Positions 38,283 to 46,330 of a stretch of 64,000 nucleotides of DNA are shown here, piece after piece (position 1 is the first letter of the stretch; each line of letters starts with the position of its first letter). The stretch is from NCBI RefSeq assembly GCF_000463015.1, contig NC_022247.1, forward strand, positions 3,596,001 to 3,660,000, read 5' to 3'. Position numbers and translations under genes: made by a program. The notes beneath the pieces were generated by a model. That model saw only the letters and a list, made by a program, of their open reading frames with translations, was not told the origin of the DNA and did no database searches. The DNA is from Variovorax paradoxus B4 (GTDB lineage: Bacteria; Pseudomonadota; Gammaproteobacteria; Burkholderiales; Burkholderiaceae_C).

Positions 38283-38834
38283 ATGGCCATTCCCCAGATC
38301 CGCGTCACGCGCGAAGAGATGCGCAAACGCGTTGCCTACTTCAAGGACCTCAAGGGCTTCGACGGAGGCCTGCCCGACAGCCGATATCCGAGCGCCGTGC
38401 GCAAGCTCTACAACGCAGTGGGCTTCCAGCCGCCGGCCGGCAAGGGCGGTGCAGAGGTGGTGTCGCCGGTGGGTGCGCAAGCCGCCGAGAACGCCGCGAT
38501 CCGCATCAGCGAAGGCTTCAACCTGGGCTTTTGCGAGGCCAAGCCGGGCAACGGCCCGATGATGCACAACCACGACACCAACGAGACCTTCATGCCCCTG
38601 ACCGGCACCTGGCGCTGCTTGTGGGAACTCGATGGCAAGGATGAGTACTTCGACGTCGGCCCCTGGGACATCTGCTCCTTCCCGCCCGGCGTGAACCGGC
38701 GCTTCGAGAACATCACCCACAGCGAGCCGAACAAGACGCACTTCCTGATGTTCGTCATCGGCGGCAACGCCCCCGAAGCCGACTTCACCGAGAAGGCCAA
38801 ATCGACCCTGCGCGAAGAAGGCTACCTCGCATGA
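38283..38834 (+). CDS. Cupin-domain protein
   Basis: Protein of 183 residues with a C-terminal cupin barrel. The first cupin motif region is NGPMMHNHDTNETFMPLTGTW in pieces, with two histidines and a glutamate for a metal; the second is FPPGVNRRFENIT. No signal peptide. It is the first gene of an operon with an alpha/beta hydrolase (ATGA overlap) and a Bug receptor. The function may be a dioxygenase or isomerase in degrading an organic acid; I cannot name the substrate. Confidence 0.82.
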   Translation: MAIPQIRVTREEMRKRVAYFKDLKGFDGGLPDSRYPSAVRKLYNAVGFQPPAGKGGAEVVSPVGAQAAENAAIRISEGFNLGFCEAKPGNGPMMHNHDTNETFMPLTGTWRCLWELDGKDEYFDVGPWDICSFPPGVNRRFENITHSEPNKTHFLMFVIGGNAPEADFTEKAKSTLREEGYLA

Positions 38835-39637
38835 GCCTGGCCCACCCTTCATCGCCAGCGCTGAGCAGTTATGTTGCCAGCGCGCCGCTGGGCCGCTTCA
38901 CCGAGGGCGACGGCACACCGTGGGGCTACCGCGACAACGCCCGCCGGAGCGTCAAGGCGCCGCTGGTCCTGTTGCCTGGCGCGCTTGGCAACGGCGACAC
39001 GGCCTGGCAGGTGGCACAGGCCTTCGACGCCGAGCGCCGCGTGGTCAGCGTCACCTACCCCGGCGGCCGGAGCCCCGCGCAACTCGCCGAAGGGCTGGCT
39101 GCGCTGCTGCGGGATCTGGACACCGGACCGGTCGCGCTTTGGGGTTCGTCCTACGGCGCATGGTGGGCACAGCACTTCGCCGCCGGTTTTCCGCAGCAGG
39201 TCTCGGCCCTGTGGCTGGGCAACACCTTCGTCGACGGGTCCGACGTGAAGGCTTCGCCGCTGTTCGATGCGGCCTGGCTGGACACGGCCACCGACGACCA
39301 GGTCGTCTCCCGCTGGCATGCCGCCCTGGCGGCCAGGCCCGACGATCTGCTGCGCAGCGTGCAGCTGCACATGCTGCACCACGGCCTGCCGGCAGGCGCA
39401 TTCCGCGAGCGGTTGCGCCAGGTGGCCCACGCGCAGGCGCCAGCTTCCGTGCCGGCCATCGCCGGCACGGTGGTGTGCGACTGCGCGGACGACCCGACGA
39501 TCACACCCGCGGTGCGCGCGCGCGTTCGCGCGCTCTACCCCGATGCGCGGCACCTGAGCCTTGCGACGGGCGGCCATTACCCCCACATCGTTGCGCCGCA
39601 GCCTCTCATCGCCGCCCTGCGCGACTGGCTCGCCTGA
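38831..39637 (+). CDS. Alpha/beta hydrolase
   Basis: Hydrolase of 268 residues. Ser107 is the nucleophile (WGSSYGAWWAQ), the acid lies in VVCDCADDPTITP and the histidine in TGGHYPHIV. VLLPGALGNGDTAWQV gives the oxyanion region. It overlaps the cupin gene by ATGA and precedes the Bug gene by 30 bases. Likely substrates are an ester or a C-C bond in a ring-cleavage product, by analogy with similar gene groups; this is inference. Confidence 0.85.
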   Translation: MSLAHPSSPALSSYVASAPLGRFTEGDGTPWGYRDNARRSVKAPLVLLPGALGNGDTAWQVAQAFDAERRVVSVTYPGGRSPAQLAEGLAALLRDLDTGPVALWGSSYGAWWAQHFAAGFPQQVSALWLGNTFVDGSDVKASPLFDAAWLDTATDDQVVSRWHAALAARPDDLLRSVQLHMLHHGLPAGAFRERLRQVAHAQAPASVPAIAGTVVCDCADDPTITPAVRARVRALYPDARHLSLATGGHYPHIVAPQPLIAALRDWLA

Positions 39638-39667
39638 GCCTTTCAGAAAAAAGAACGGAGACACCTC

Positions 39668-40654
39668 ATGCAAGAACAACGTTTCTCTCGCCGCACCGTG
39701 CTGGCGCAGCTTGCCGCGGCTTCCGCGGCGATGGCCGCCCCTCCGCTGCTGGCGCAAGGCAAATGGCCCGACCGGCCCATCAAGGTCATCGTGCCCTTTG
39801 CGGCCGGCGTATCCCCCGACGTGGTGACGCGCATCATCAGCGAGCCCCTGGCGCGGGCCCTGGGGCAGCCCGTGGTCATCGACAACCGCGCGGGCGCGGC
39901 CGGCATCATCGGCGCGGAGATCGCGGCCAAGAGCCCGGGCGACGGCTACACGCTGTTCATGACGGTCAACTCGATCATGGGCATCAACCCCAACGTGTAC
40001 ACCAAGCTGCCCTACGACACTTTCCGCGACTTCACACCCGTGACGCAGGTCGCGCTGGTGCCCTATGTACTGGTCACCGGCCCGAACCAGCCCGACGCCA
40101 CCCTGAAAGACCTGATTGCACGTGCGAAGGCCAAGCCGGGATCGGTTGACTACGGGTCGCTGGGCATCGGCTCGGGCCCGCACGTGGTGATGGAGATGAT
40201 GAACAACATGGCGAGCATCCAGATGGTCCACGTGCCCTACAAGGGAAGCCCGTTGGCCGACGTGATGGCCGGGCAGATGCCGCTGGCCTTCGAGCCGGCC
40301 ACCACGGCGATACCGCTGGTCAAGAGCGGCAAGCTGCGTGCATTGGCCATCACCAGCAAGAAGCGCAGTGCCGCACTGCCCGACGTACCCGCGGTGGCCG
40401 AGCTGCTGCCAGGCTACGACGGGGACGGCTGGCAGGGTTTCTACGTGCCGGCCGCAACGCCCAAGGACATCGTCGCGCGCTTCAACACCGAAATCGTGAA
40501 GGTGCTGAAACAACCCGACGTACAGCGCCGGCTGATCGACCTGGGCCTGCAGCCGGTGGGCAGCACGATCGACGAATTCGCCAAGGTCTCGCGCGACGAA
40601 TACGCCAAGTGGGGAAAGATCGCAAAGTCGAACAACATACGCATCGACAGCTGA
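39668..40654 (+). CDS. Bug-family (TctC-like) solute receptor
   Basis: Receptor of 328 residues with a Tat-like signal (RRTVLAQLAAASAAMA, cleavage near LLA-Q). Diagnostic motifs are WPDRPIKVIVPFAAGVSPDVV, VVIDNRAGAAGIIGAEIAAK and PYKGSPLADVMAGQMP. Third gene of the cupin-hydrolase cluster; it may bind the compound degraded by those enzymes, with a distantly encoded TctAB doing the transport. A GC-rich hairpin follows about 20 bases after the stop. Confidence 0.92.
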   Translation: MQEQRFSRRTVLAQLAAASAAMAAPPLLAQGKWPDRPIKVIVPFAAGVSPDVVTRIISEPLARALGQPVVIDNRAGAAGIIGAEIAAKSPGDGYTLFMTVNSIMGINPNVYTKLPYDTFRDFTPVTQVALVPYVLVTGPNQPDATLKDLIARAKAKPGSVDYGSLGIGSGPHVVMEMMNNMASIQMVHVPYKGSPLADVMAGQMPLAFEPATTAIPLVKSGKLRALAITSKKRSAALPDVPAVAELLPGYDGDGWQGFYVPAATPKDIVARFNTEIVKVLKQPDVQRRLIDLGLQPVGSTIDEFAKVSRDEYAKWGKIAKSNNIRIDS

Positions 40655-40671
40655 GGGAGGCCCATGGGAGT

Positions 40672-40693
40672 CGTCCCGCTCAAGCTCGGGACG
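40672..40693 (+). terminator. Hairpin after the Bug gene
   Basis: Inverted repeat CGTCCCG (40672-40678) with CGGGACG (40687-40693), 8-nt loop, then only a short GATTCCTT. It is a plausible weak terminator or mRNA-stabilising hairpin for the cupin operon. Confidence 0.45.
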
Positions 40694-40779
40694 GATTCCT
40701 TCACGGCGCATGGCGCAGGCCTACAGCGGCGCGCGGCAGCCCCATCAAGAATGGCTGAACACCACAAGGAGCTTCAGCC

Positions 40780-41232
40780 ATGAGCCTGCAAAATTCGCTG
40801 CCCGCCCCGCGCGGAGCCGGCACCGAACGGTACTGGGCACCTTGCTTGGCCGTGGCGTTGGTGGCGGTCTCCCTCTTCTATGCGACGTTGAAAGACCTGG
40901 TGCAAGAGAGCGCGGCGCGTGCGCCGACCTTGGCAACCGCGGTCATGCCAGCCCATGTGGAGCCGACCAGGCCGTCCGATAACCGCTTGTTGCCAGATGT
41001 GCCGGATGCGACGGCACGCTCGTCCATGGAATCGCGGATGCCGGCACCCCGGCCCGCCCCGGCGATCGTCACCGCCGCGCCACCCGCCAAGGCCGTGCCC
41101 GCGTTCGTCGAAGTGCACAAGTGCGTCATGCCGGAAGGCGATGCTGCCTATTCCGACGGACCTTGCCCCGAAGGCGCAAGCGCGAGCACGCTGCGGCTGC
41201 CGCGCGACCCGCATGCATCGACGAACCTTTGA
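40780..41232 (+). CDS. DUF4124-like membrane-anchored protein
   Basis: Protein of 150 residues with one N-terminal transmembrane helix (about 18-35, WAPCLAVALVAVSLFYATL), an Ala/Pro-rich middle, and a C-terminal motif HKCVMPEGDAAYSDGPCPEG. The pattern KC-x-GxxxYSDxPCP resembles the DUF4124 motif seen in betaproteobacterial envelope proteins of unknown function. No operon partner. The start MSLQNSLPAP follows AAGGAGC. Confidence 0.72.
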   Translation: MSLQNSLPAPRGAGTERYWAPCLAVALVAVSLFYATLKDLVQESAARAPTLATAVMPAHVEPTRPSDNRLLPDVPDATARSSMESRMPAPRPAPAIVTAAPPAKAVPAFVEVHKCVMPEGDAAYSDGPCPEGASASTLRLPRDPHASTNL

Positions 41233-41284
41233 GCGGCTCGAACCGGCTACGCGCATCGCCCCGCAACGAACCCCGAGCAGCCTT

Positions 41285-42514
41285 TCAGGCCGCCTTCAAA
41301 AACACATCGTGGTCGGGCGCGAAGTTGGCATGCAATGGCAGCATCGCGCCGCCTAGCGCACAAGCCTGCGCCCCCACCCTGCCGCCGTGCAGACGCGGCG
41401 CCCACAGGCCTTCCCAATTGCATTGCGCCAGCGCCGCACGCGTCTGCTCCAGCAGCGCCTGCAACAACTCGCGCGACATCGAGCCGTCGATCACCACGTC
41501 GGCCAGGTCGAGCAAGGCCGTGCCACTGACGACGGCATGCGCCAGCGCCTGCGATGCGGTCGCCAGCCAGGCTTGGGTGGCTGCGGCATACGGCGCCTGC
41601 AACGCGCGGTCGTCGTAAGCGGCGGTCGCGTCGAGGCCTTCGCCGCGCAGGCGTTGCTCCAGTTCCCACAGCGAGGCTTGCGCCATCAACTGCTGCGGCA
41701 ACGCGCCGCCGCCGCCCGCGCCGGGTGGTTGCACCGGCAGCGATGCGAGCGCGCCCGCGTTGCCATGCGCGCCCGTGTGCAGATGCGAATTGATGACCAG
41801 CCCGCCGCCCACGAAGGTGTCGACAAAAATGTAGAGAAAGCTCTTCAGGTCGTGCCCGCGCCCGCCCACCAGTTCGGCCACGCAGGCGGCCACGGTGTCG
41901 CGCGCAAAGCTCACCGGCACGTCGGTGCGCGCGCGCACCTCGGCCGCCAGGTCCATCTGGTTCCAGCGGTCCGACTGCGCCTTCGACAACCCCAGCGTCC
42001 GATGCCAGCCACCGAGCAGAAACGGCGCCGCCACGCCCGCGCCGACATTGCGCACCGCCAGTGGCCCGAGCCCGTCGCGCAGCCGATGCATGTGCTGCGC
42101 AATGGCGGGCAGCAACTCGTCCACGTCCGGAAAGGCATAGCTGATGGCGTGGCGCTCGCGCACTTGTGCGGTGAAGTCGATGAGCAGCCATTCGGCGCCG
42201 CGCCGTCCCACCTTGATGCCGATGGAAAAAGCGCCGTCGGGGTTCAGTGCCAACGGCACCGAAGGTTGGCCGATGCGGCCGCGCACCCGGCTCTGCTTGA
42301 CGATCAGCTGGTCTTCTTCCAGCCGCGCGGTGATGAGCCCGATGGTCTGCGCGCTCAGCCCGGTCAGCCGCGCGAGGTCGGCCTTGGGCAGGCTGGTGTG
42401 AACGCGCAGCGCCTGCAGCACCGTGCGCTCGTTGAACTGGCGCATGCCGACCTGGTTGGACCCGCGGGGCCGAAGCAGGTCGGGCGAGCGCACAGGGGCT
42501 TCTGCATCAGGCAT
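41285..42514 (-). CDS. ROK-family transcriptional regulator
   Basis: Regulator of 409 residues: N-terminal winged helix (about 25-85, LPKADLARLTGLSAQTIGLI) and a ROK sugar-kinase-like domain (about 90-409). The zinc motif CxCGxxGC typical of many ROK proteins is absent; the corresponding stretch reads HGNAGALASLP. It is the last gene of the sugar ABC unit, overlapping the ATPase gene by 8 bases, and probably represses the transporter when no ligand is present. An inverted repeat upstream of the binding-protein gene is a candidate site. Confidence 0.88.
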   Translation of the reverse strand: MPDAEAPVRSPDLLRPRGSNQVGMRQFNERTVLQALRVHTSLPKADLARLTGLSAQTIGLITARLEEDQLIVKQSRVRGRIGQPSVPLALNPDGAFSIGIKVGRRGAEWLLIDFTAQVRERHAISYAFPDVDELLPAIAQHMHRLRDGLGPLAVRNVGAGVAAPFLLGGWHRTLGLSKAQSDRWNQMDLAAEVRARTDVPVSFARDTVAACVAELVGGRGHDLKSFLYIFVDTFVGGGLVINSHLHTGAHGNAGALASLPVQPPGAGGGGALPQQLMAQASLWELEQRLRGEGLDATAAYDDRALQAPYAAATQAWLATASQALAHAVVSGTALLDLADVVIDGSMSRELLQALLEQTRAALAQCNWEGLWAPRLHGGRVGAQACALGGAMLPLHANFAPDHDVFLKAA

Positions 42515-43304
42515 GCGCCTCCGCAGGCAGCTGGTCGGCCGTCATGGCGCCGGTCATCACGGCCACCGTATCGCTCATGCTGATCTTCTTGGGGTTGAGC
42601 ACCGCCGCGCGCTTGCCCAGGCGCGCCACGTGGATGCGGTCGGCCACCTCGAACACATGCGGCATGTTGTGGCTGATGAGCACCACCGGCAGGCCGCGGT
42701 CGCGCACGCGGCGGATCAGCTCCAGCACCATGTTGCCCTCTTTCACGCCCAGCGCCGCGGTGGGCTCGTCCATGATGACCACATGCCGCGCAAAGGCCGC
42801 GCTGCGCGCCACCGCCACGCACTGGCGCTGGCCGCCCGAGAGCGTTTCCACCGCCTGCGTCATCGACTGGATGCCGACCTTCAGGTCCGCCATGCGGGCC
42901 GCGCTTTCGTGCAGCATCTTCTTCTTGTCGAGCATGCGCAGCACGTTGCCCAAAAAGCCGGGGCGGCGCAGTTCGCGGCCGAGAAAGAGGTTCTCGTAGA
43001 TGGTCATGGCCGGTGCCACGGCCAAGTCCTGGTAGACCGTCTCGATGCCCGCGCGGCGCGCATCGAGCGGATTGCGAAAGTGCACCGGTGCGCCGTCGAG
43101 CAGGATCTCGCCCTCGTCGGGAATGGTGGCGCCCGACAGCGCCTTGATCAGCGACGACTTGCCCGCGCCGTTGTCGCCGATCACCGCGAGGATTTCTCCT
43201 TCGCGCAGTTCGAAGTCGACACCGTCGAGCGCCGTGACATGGCCATAGCGCTTCACCAGTCCCCGGGCCTGCATCACGATCTTCGGGTTTGCGACGGTGT
43301 TCAT
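42507..43304 (-). CDS. Sugar ABC transporter ATP-binding protein (FrcA-like)
   Basis: ATPase of 265 residues with one ABC domain, as in FrcA, not the double domain of RbsA. Walker A is GDNGAGKSS, the signature LSGGQRQ, and Walker B VVIMDEP followed by TAALG. It starts MNTVANPKIV at 43304, overlapping the permease stop by one base. In the sequence as given, an upstream frameshift makes the permease frame run straight into this gene, giving a false 586-codon fusion. Confidence 0.9.
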   Translation of the reverse strand: MNTVANPKIVMQARGLVKRYGHVTALDGVDFELREGEILAVIGDNGAGKSSLIKALSGATIPDEGEILLDGAPVHFRNPLDARRAGIETVYQDLAVAPAMTIYENLFLGRELRRPGFLGNVLRMLDKKKMLHESAARMADLKVGIQSMTQAVETLSGGQRQCVAVARSAAFARHVVIMDEPTAALGVKEGNMVLELIRRVRDRGLPVVLISHNMPHVFEVADRIHVARLGKRAAVLNPKKISMSDTVAVMTGAMTADQLPAEAHA

Positions 43305-44264
43305 CAGCGGGCTCCCCGGCGCGAGAGTTGATCGGCCGCCACCGCCAAAATCACCAGCACGCCCGTCACCAGCACCTGGTAGATCGACGACACGCCCATC
43401 AGCGTGAGCCCGTTGCGGAACACGCCCACGATCAGCACGCCGATCAGCGAGCCCAGCACCACGCCGCGGCCGCCGAACAGGCTGGTGCCGCCAAGCACCA
43501 CCGCAGTGATCGCGTCGAGGTTCTCTGTCTGCCCCGCGTTCGGGTCGCCCACGCCGGTGCGCGCCACCGACAGCAGCGAGGCGATGCCGTACAGCGCGCC
43601 CGCCGCCACGTACACGCCCAGCAGCACGCGCTGCGTCGGAATGCCGACCAGGCGCGTGGCCTCGGCGTTGTTGCCCACTGCGTAGATGTGCCGCCCCGCG
43701 GCCGTCTCGCGCAGCACGAACCATGCGAGCGCATAGAGCACCAGCGATCGACGCACCGCGCCCACGCCACGGCGGCGCGCCGACGGCGAAGGTGGTGCCC
43801 AGCCCCGTGAGGCCGGCAGGCAGGTCGGTGATGGTCTGCGAGGACGAATACAGCTGCGTGATCGCGAACGCGATGTTCAGCGTGCCCAGCGTCACAATGA
43901 AGGGCGGCAGCTTGATGCGCGTGACCAGCAGGCCGTTGATGAGCCCGAACAGCGTCGTCACGCCCACGCCGCAAAGAATGGCCACCGGCACCGGCAGGCC
44001 GAGCTCGGTCGCGAACTTGCTCATGATGATGCCGCCCAGCGCCATCACCATGCCGCACGACAGGTCGATGCCCGCCGTGAGAATGATCAGCGTCTGGCCG
44101 ATGGCGATCACGCCGACCACCATCACCTGCTGCAGGATCAGCGAGAGGTTGTCCCCCGTGAGAAAACGGTCGGACTGGGTCGCAAAGAAGATGCATGCGC
44201 CAAGCAGGGCCAGCCACGGCCCCAGGGCGCCCCACGGAATGTGGTGCGTTGGAGATTTCGCCAT
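43304..44264 (-). pseudogene. Sugar ABC transporter permease (FrcC-like), frameshifted
   Basis: Permease of the ribose/fructose type: the N-terminal half (LLGACIFFATQSDRF, IIMSKFATELGLPVPVAILC, LPPFIVTLGTLNIAFAITQ) is in one frame up to about 43783. The C-terminal half (LYALAWFVLRETAAGRHIYA, then NNAEATRLVGIP, AVVLGGTSLFGGRGVV) resumes in another frame from about 43760. Between them the third frame encodes AAVAW, so two single-base deletions within about 25 bases restore a normal VGGAAVAWGAVRRS. Either a sequencing error in a GC-rich stretch or a real mutation disabling the transporter. TGATG overlap with the ATPase start. Confidence 0.82.
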
Positions 44265-44280
44265 CAAAACGCTCCGATGC

Positions 44281-45285
44281 TTACTTCTTGCCCCAGCACA
44301 GCTCGGTACCGGTCTTGGTGTCCTTGCTGTCGACGCCCGGCACGCTCTTGCCCGCGATCAGGGTCACGCCCGTGTCGACGTAGCCCGAAGCCTTCTTGCC
44401 CGTCTTGGCAAACTCCACGCCAGCCGCCACGCCCATGGCAGCCATCTTGAGCGGGTACTGCTGCGAGGTGGCGGCAATGATGCCGGCGCTAGTGTCCTTG
44501 ATGCCCTGGCAGCCCCCGTCCACCGAGACGATCAGCACGCCCTTCTCCTTGCCCGCGCGCTTGAGCGCGTTGTAGGCACCGGCCGCGGCGGGTTCGTTGA
44601 TGGTGTAGACCAGGTTCACTTCAGGCGCCTTCTGCAGGCAGTTCTCCATCGCGGTCTGCGCCTTGGCCTGGTCGCCGAAGCTGTCGGCCATGCAGACGAT
44701 CTCGGGCGCCTTCGACAGCTCGTTCGACTTGGCATCGTTCGCCGGCAGGCCGAAGCCCTTCATGAAGCCGTTGTGCCGCTGCGCCCCCACCGGGTGGCCC
44801 GGCAGCAAGTCGAGCGCGACGATCTTGGCCGGCTTGCCGGCCATCGCGGCCTTGGCGTATTCGCCGATCAGCACGCCGGCCGTGTAGTTGTTGGTGGCAA
44901 AGAGCGCGTCGGTCGCATCCGGCGGATCGGCCGGGCTGTCGAGCGCGATCACCATCACGCCCTTGTCGCGCGCCTTCTTGATGGCCGGCACGATCGCCTT
45001 GGCATCGCTCGGCGTGATGAGGATGGTCTTGGCGCCCGCGGCAATCATGTTTTCCATGGCGGTGATCTGGCCCGCGTTGTCGCCGTCGGCCTTGCCCGAG
45101 CCGGAGAGCAGCTTGGCGCCGAGCTTCTTGGCTTCTTCCTGCGCGCCCTCCTTCATCTTGACGAAGAAGGGATTGGTTTCGGTCTTGGTGACCAGGCCGA
45201 TGACGGGCTGGTCGGCGGCGAAGGCGGCGGACGATGCGGCCAGGGACATGGCCGCCATGGCCAGGATGGAGCGGGAGCTGAACAT
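44281..45285 (-). CDS. Sugar ABC transporter substrate-binding protein (FrcB-like)
   Basis: Periplasmic receptor of 334 residues with a signal peptide (MFSSRSILAMAAMSLAASSA, AFA-A cleavage). The body follows the ribose/fructose-binding fold: IGLVTKTETNPFFVKMKEG, ITAMENMIAAGAKTILITPSD in parts, and LLPGHPVGAQRHNGFMKGFG. It resembles FrcB (fructose) more than RbsB, but the sugar is not certain. First gene of the unit, followed by the permease 16 bases later. Confidence 0.9.
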   Translation of the reverse strand: MFSSRSILAMAAMSLAASSAAFAADQPVIGLVTKTETNPFFVKMKEGAQEEAKKLGAKLLSGSGKADGDNAGQITAMENMIAAGAKTILITPSDAKAIVPAIKKARDKGVMVIALDSPADPPDATDALFATNNYTAGVLIGEYAKAAMAGKPAKIVALDLLPGHPVGAQRHNGFMKGFGLPANDAKSNELSKAPEIVCMADSFGDQAKAQTAMENCLQKAPEVNLVYTINEPAAAGAYNALKRAGKEKGVLIVSVDGGCQGIKDTSAGIIAATSQQYPLKMAAMGVAAGVEFAKTGKKASGYVDTGVTLIAGKSVPGVDSKDTKTGTELCWGKK

Positions 45286-45405
45286 GGTTTGTCTCCGTAC
45301 GTTCGTTGGCGGGCGGCAAGCGCCCGCAGGGCTGGATAACCGGCCGCGTGCCCTTGTGCAAGGAAGCGGCGGCCGGACGCAGGGAGACTATCGATGAGCG
45401 AAGCG

Positions 45406-45426
45406 ACTAAATCAAGTGGTTTTAGT
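45406..45426 (-). promoter_or_regulatory. Candidate ROK operator upstream of the sugar ABC operon
   Basis: AT-rich inverted repeat in an otherwise GC-rich region: arms ACTAAA (45406-45411) and TTTAGT (45421-45426) around a 9-bp centre, about 120 bases before the frcB-like start. ROK repressors commonly bind AT-rich palindromes. Flanking TATCGA and TTATCG extend it loosely. Confidence 0.45.
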
Positions 45427-45475
45427 TATCGAAAACCCGAGGGCCGCAAGTTCGCATCGCCCCCATCCTTCCCCC

Positions 45476-45979
45476 TCACAGGGTGTTGTTGAGCAGGGCG
45501 CCTTCGAATTCGAGCTGCTCGAAATAGCTGTTCGTGAAGTCGACCTGCTCACCGCGCAGGCTCCTGGCATTCACGTTCGTTCCCTTGCACTCCAGCACCT
45601 GCACGTTCCTCCAATCGCTGCCGTCGAAGTTCATGCCGTTCCAGGTGCACTGGACGAAGCGGCAACCGCGAAGCGAGCTCTGGCTGAACTGCGCCTAGTC
45701 GAAGGCACAGCGCGTGAACACGCAATCCGCCATGGCAATGTGCTCGAAATTGCACCGCGTGAAGCTGCAGCCGTCGAGCTGGCAGGCGGTCCATCCGGCG
45801 TGCCGGAAGACCGTGTCCGTGAAGCTGCTGCCCGAGAAGGACGACGCGGCGAACTGCGCCGTCTCCAGGTCGAGCCCCGCATAGGCATTGGCATCGCTTT
45901 GGCCGGCCAGGCCCGCGGGCGCGCCGCCGAGGCCTTTGCGCCATTTGTCGTGGTCGAGAATGATTTGTTGGGCGCTCAT
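45476..45979 (-). pseudogene. Pentapeptide-repeat protein interrupted by an in-frame amber codon
   Basis: One continuous reading frame from ATG 45979 to TGA 45476, except for a TAG at 45695-45697. Before it: MSAQQIILDHDKWRKGLGG and repeats such as AQFAASSFSGSSF, CQLDGCSFTRCNFEHIAMAD and CVFTRCAFD. After it, in the same frame: AQFSQSSLRGCRFVQCTW, NGMNFDGSDWRNVQVLECKG and a C-terminus ending NNTL. The repeat pattern A(D/N)Lxx continues through the stop, so one C-to-T change (CAG to TAG) explains it. The complete protein would be about 167 residues. A truncated 94-residue product is possible but probably not stable. Confidence 0.82.
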
Positions 45980-46330
45980 TGTTTTATTCGTCCGGGTTCT
46001 TGTATTGAGCAGCGATCTTGTAATTCGCGTGGACACGTACTGCCGGCCTGGAACCTCGCATTCCACGATTGGGTAGATCAAAAAATAAGATTTTTGTTTT
46101 CAAATTGAGCCTAATGCCCACCTCCATTTGCATGGCCCCCAATTATTTTAAATGTGGGTTCATCACAAGAAGGCGTGCCGAATTAAGAAATCAATTTGCT
46201 CGCATCAAGAAAATCCGGCCTGAATAGCGCTATTGCGTACCACCCAGGAAATCCGAATCGTGCTGCTGCCGGTTCCGCGGCAAAGGCGGGGACGCAGCAG
46301 CCCCGCCCTCGCCCGTTCTTTTCTATCCGT
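45980..46330. other. AT-rich intergenic region without a gene
   Basis: About 350 bases with no credible coding frame. It is much richer in A and T than the surroundings (around 46080-46110 and 46139-46215), for example TAAGATTTTTGTTTTC, and AATTATTTTAAATGTG. It probably holds the promoter of the pentapeptide-repeat gene and the transcript end of the metallophosphoesterase gene. I saw no tRNA or repeat in it. Confidence 0.55.
46284..46307 (-). terminator. Hairpin terminator after the metallophosphoesterase gene
   Basis: Perfect 7-bp stem GGCGGGG/CCCCGCC (46285-46291 and 46301-46307) with a 9-nt loop. On the minus strand it lies about 25 bases after the stop and is followed by TTTG, a short T run. 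Probable rho-independent terminator. Confidence 0.6.

Noticed and set aside
42507..44267. A single 586-codon permease-ATPase fusion protein
   Set aside because: The middle part reads out of frame with the permease family; it results from frameshifts in the permease gene, and the ATPase has its own ATG at 43304.
45695..46081. A complete short pentapeptide protein ending at the amber codon
   Set aside because: Repeats continue in the same frame past the stop for another 72 codons, so the stop is an interruption.
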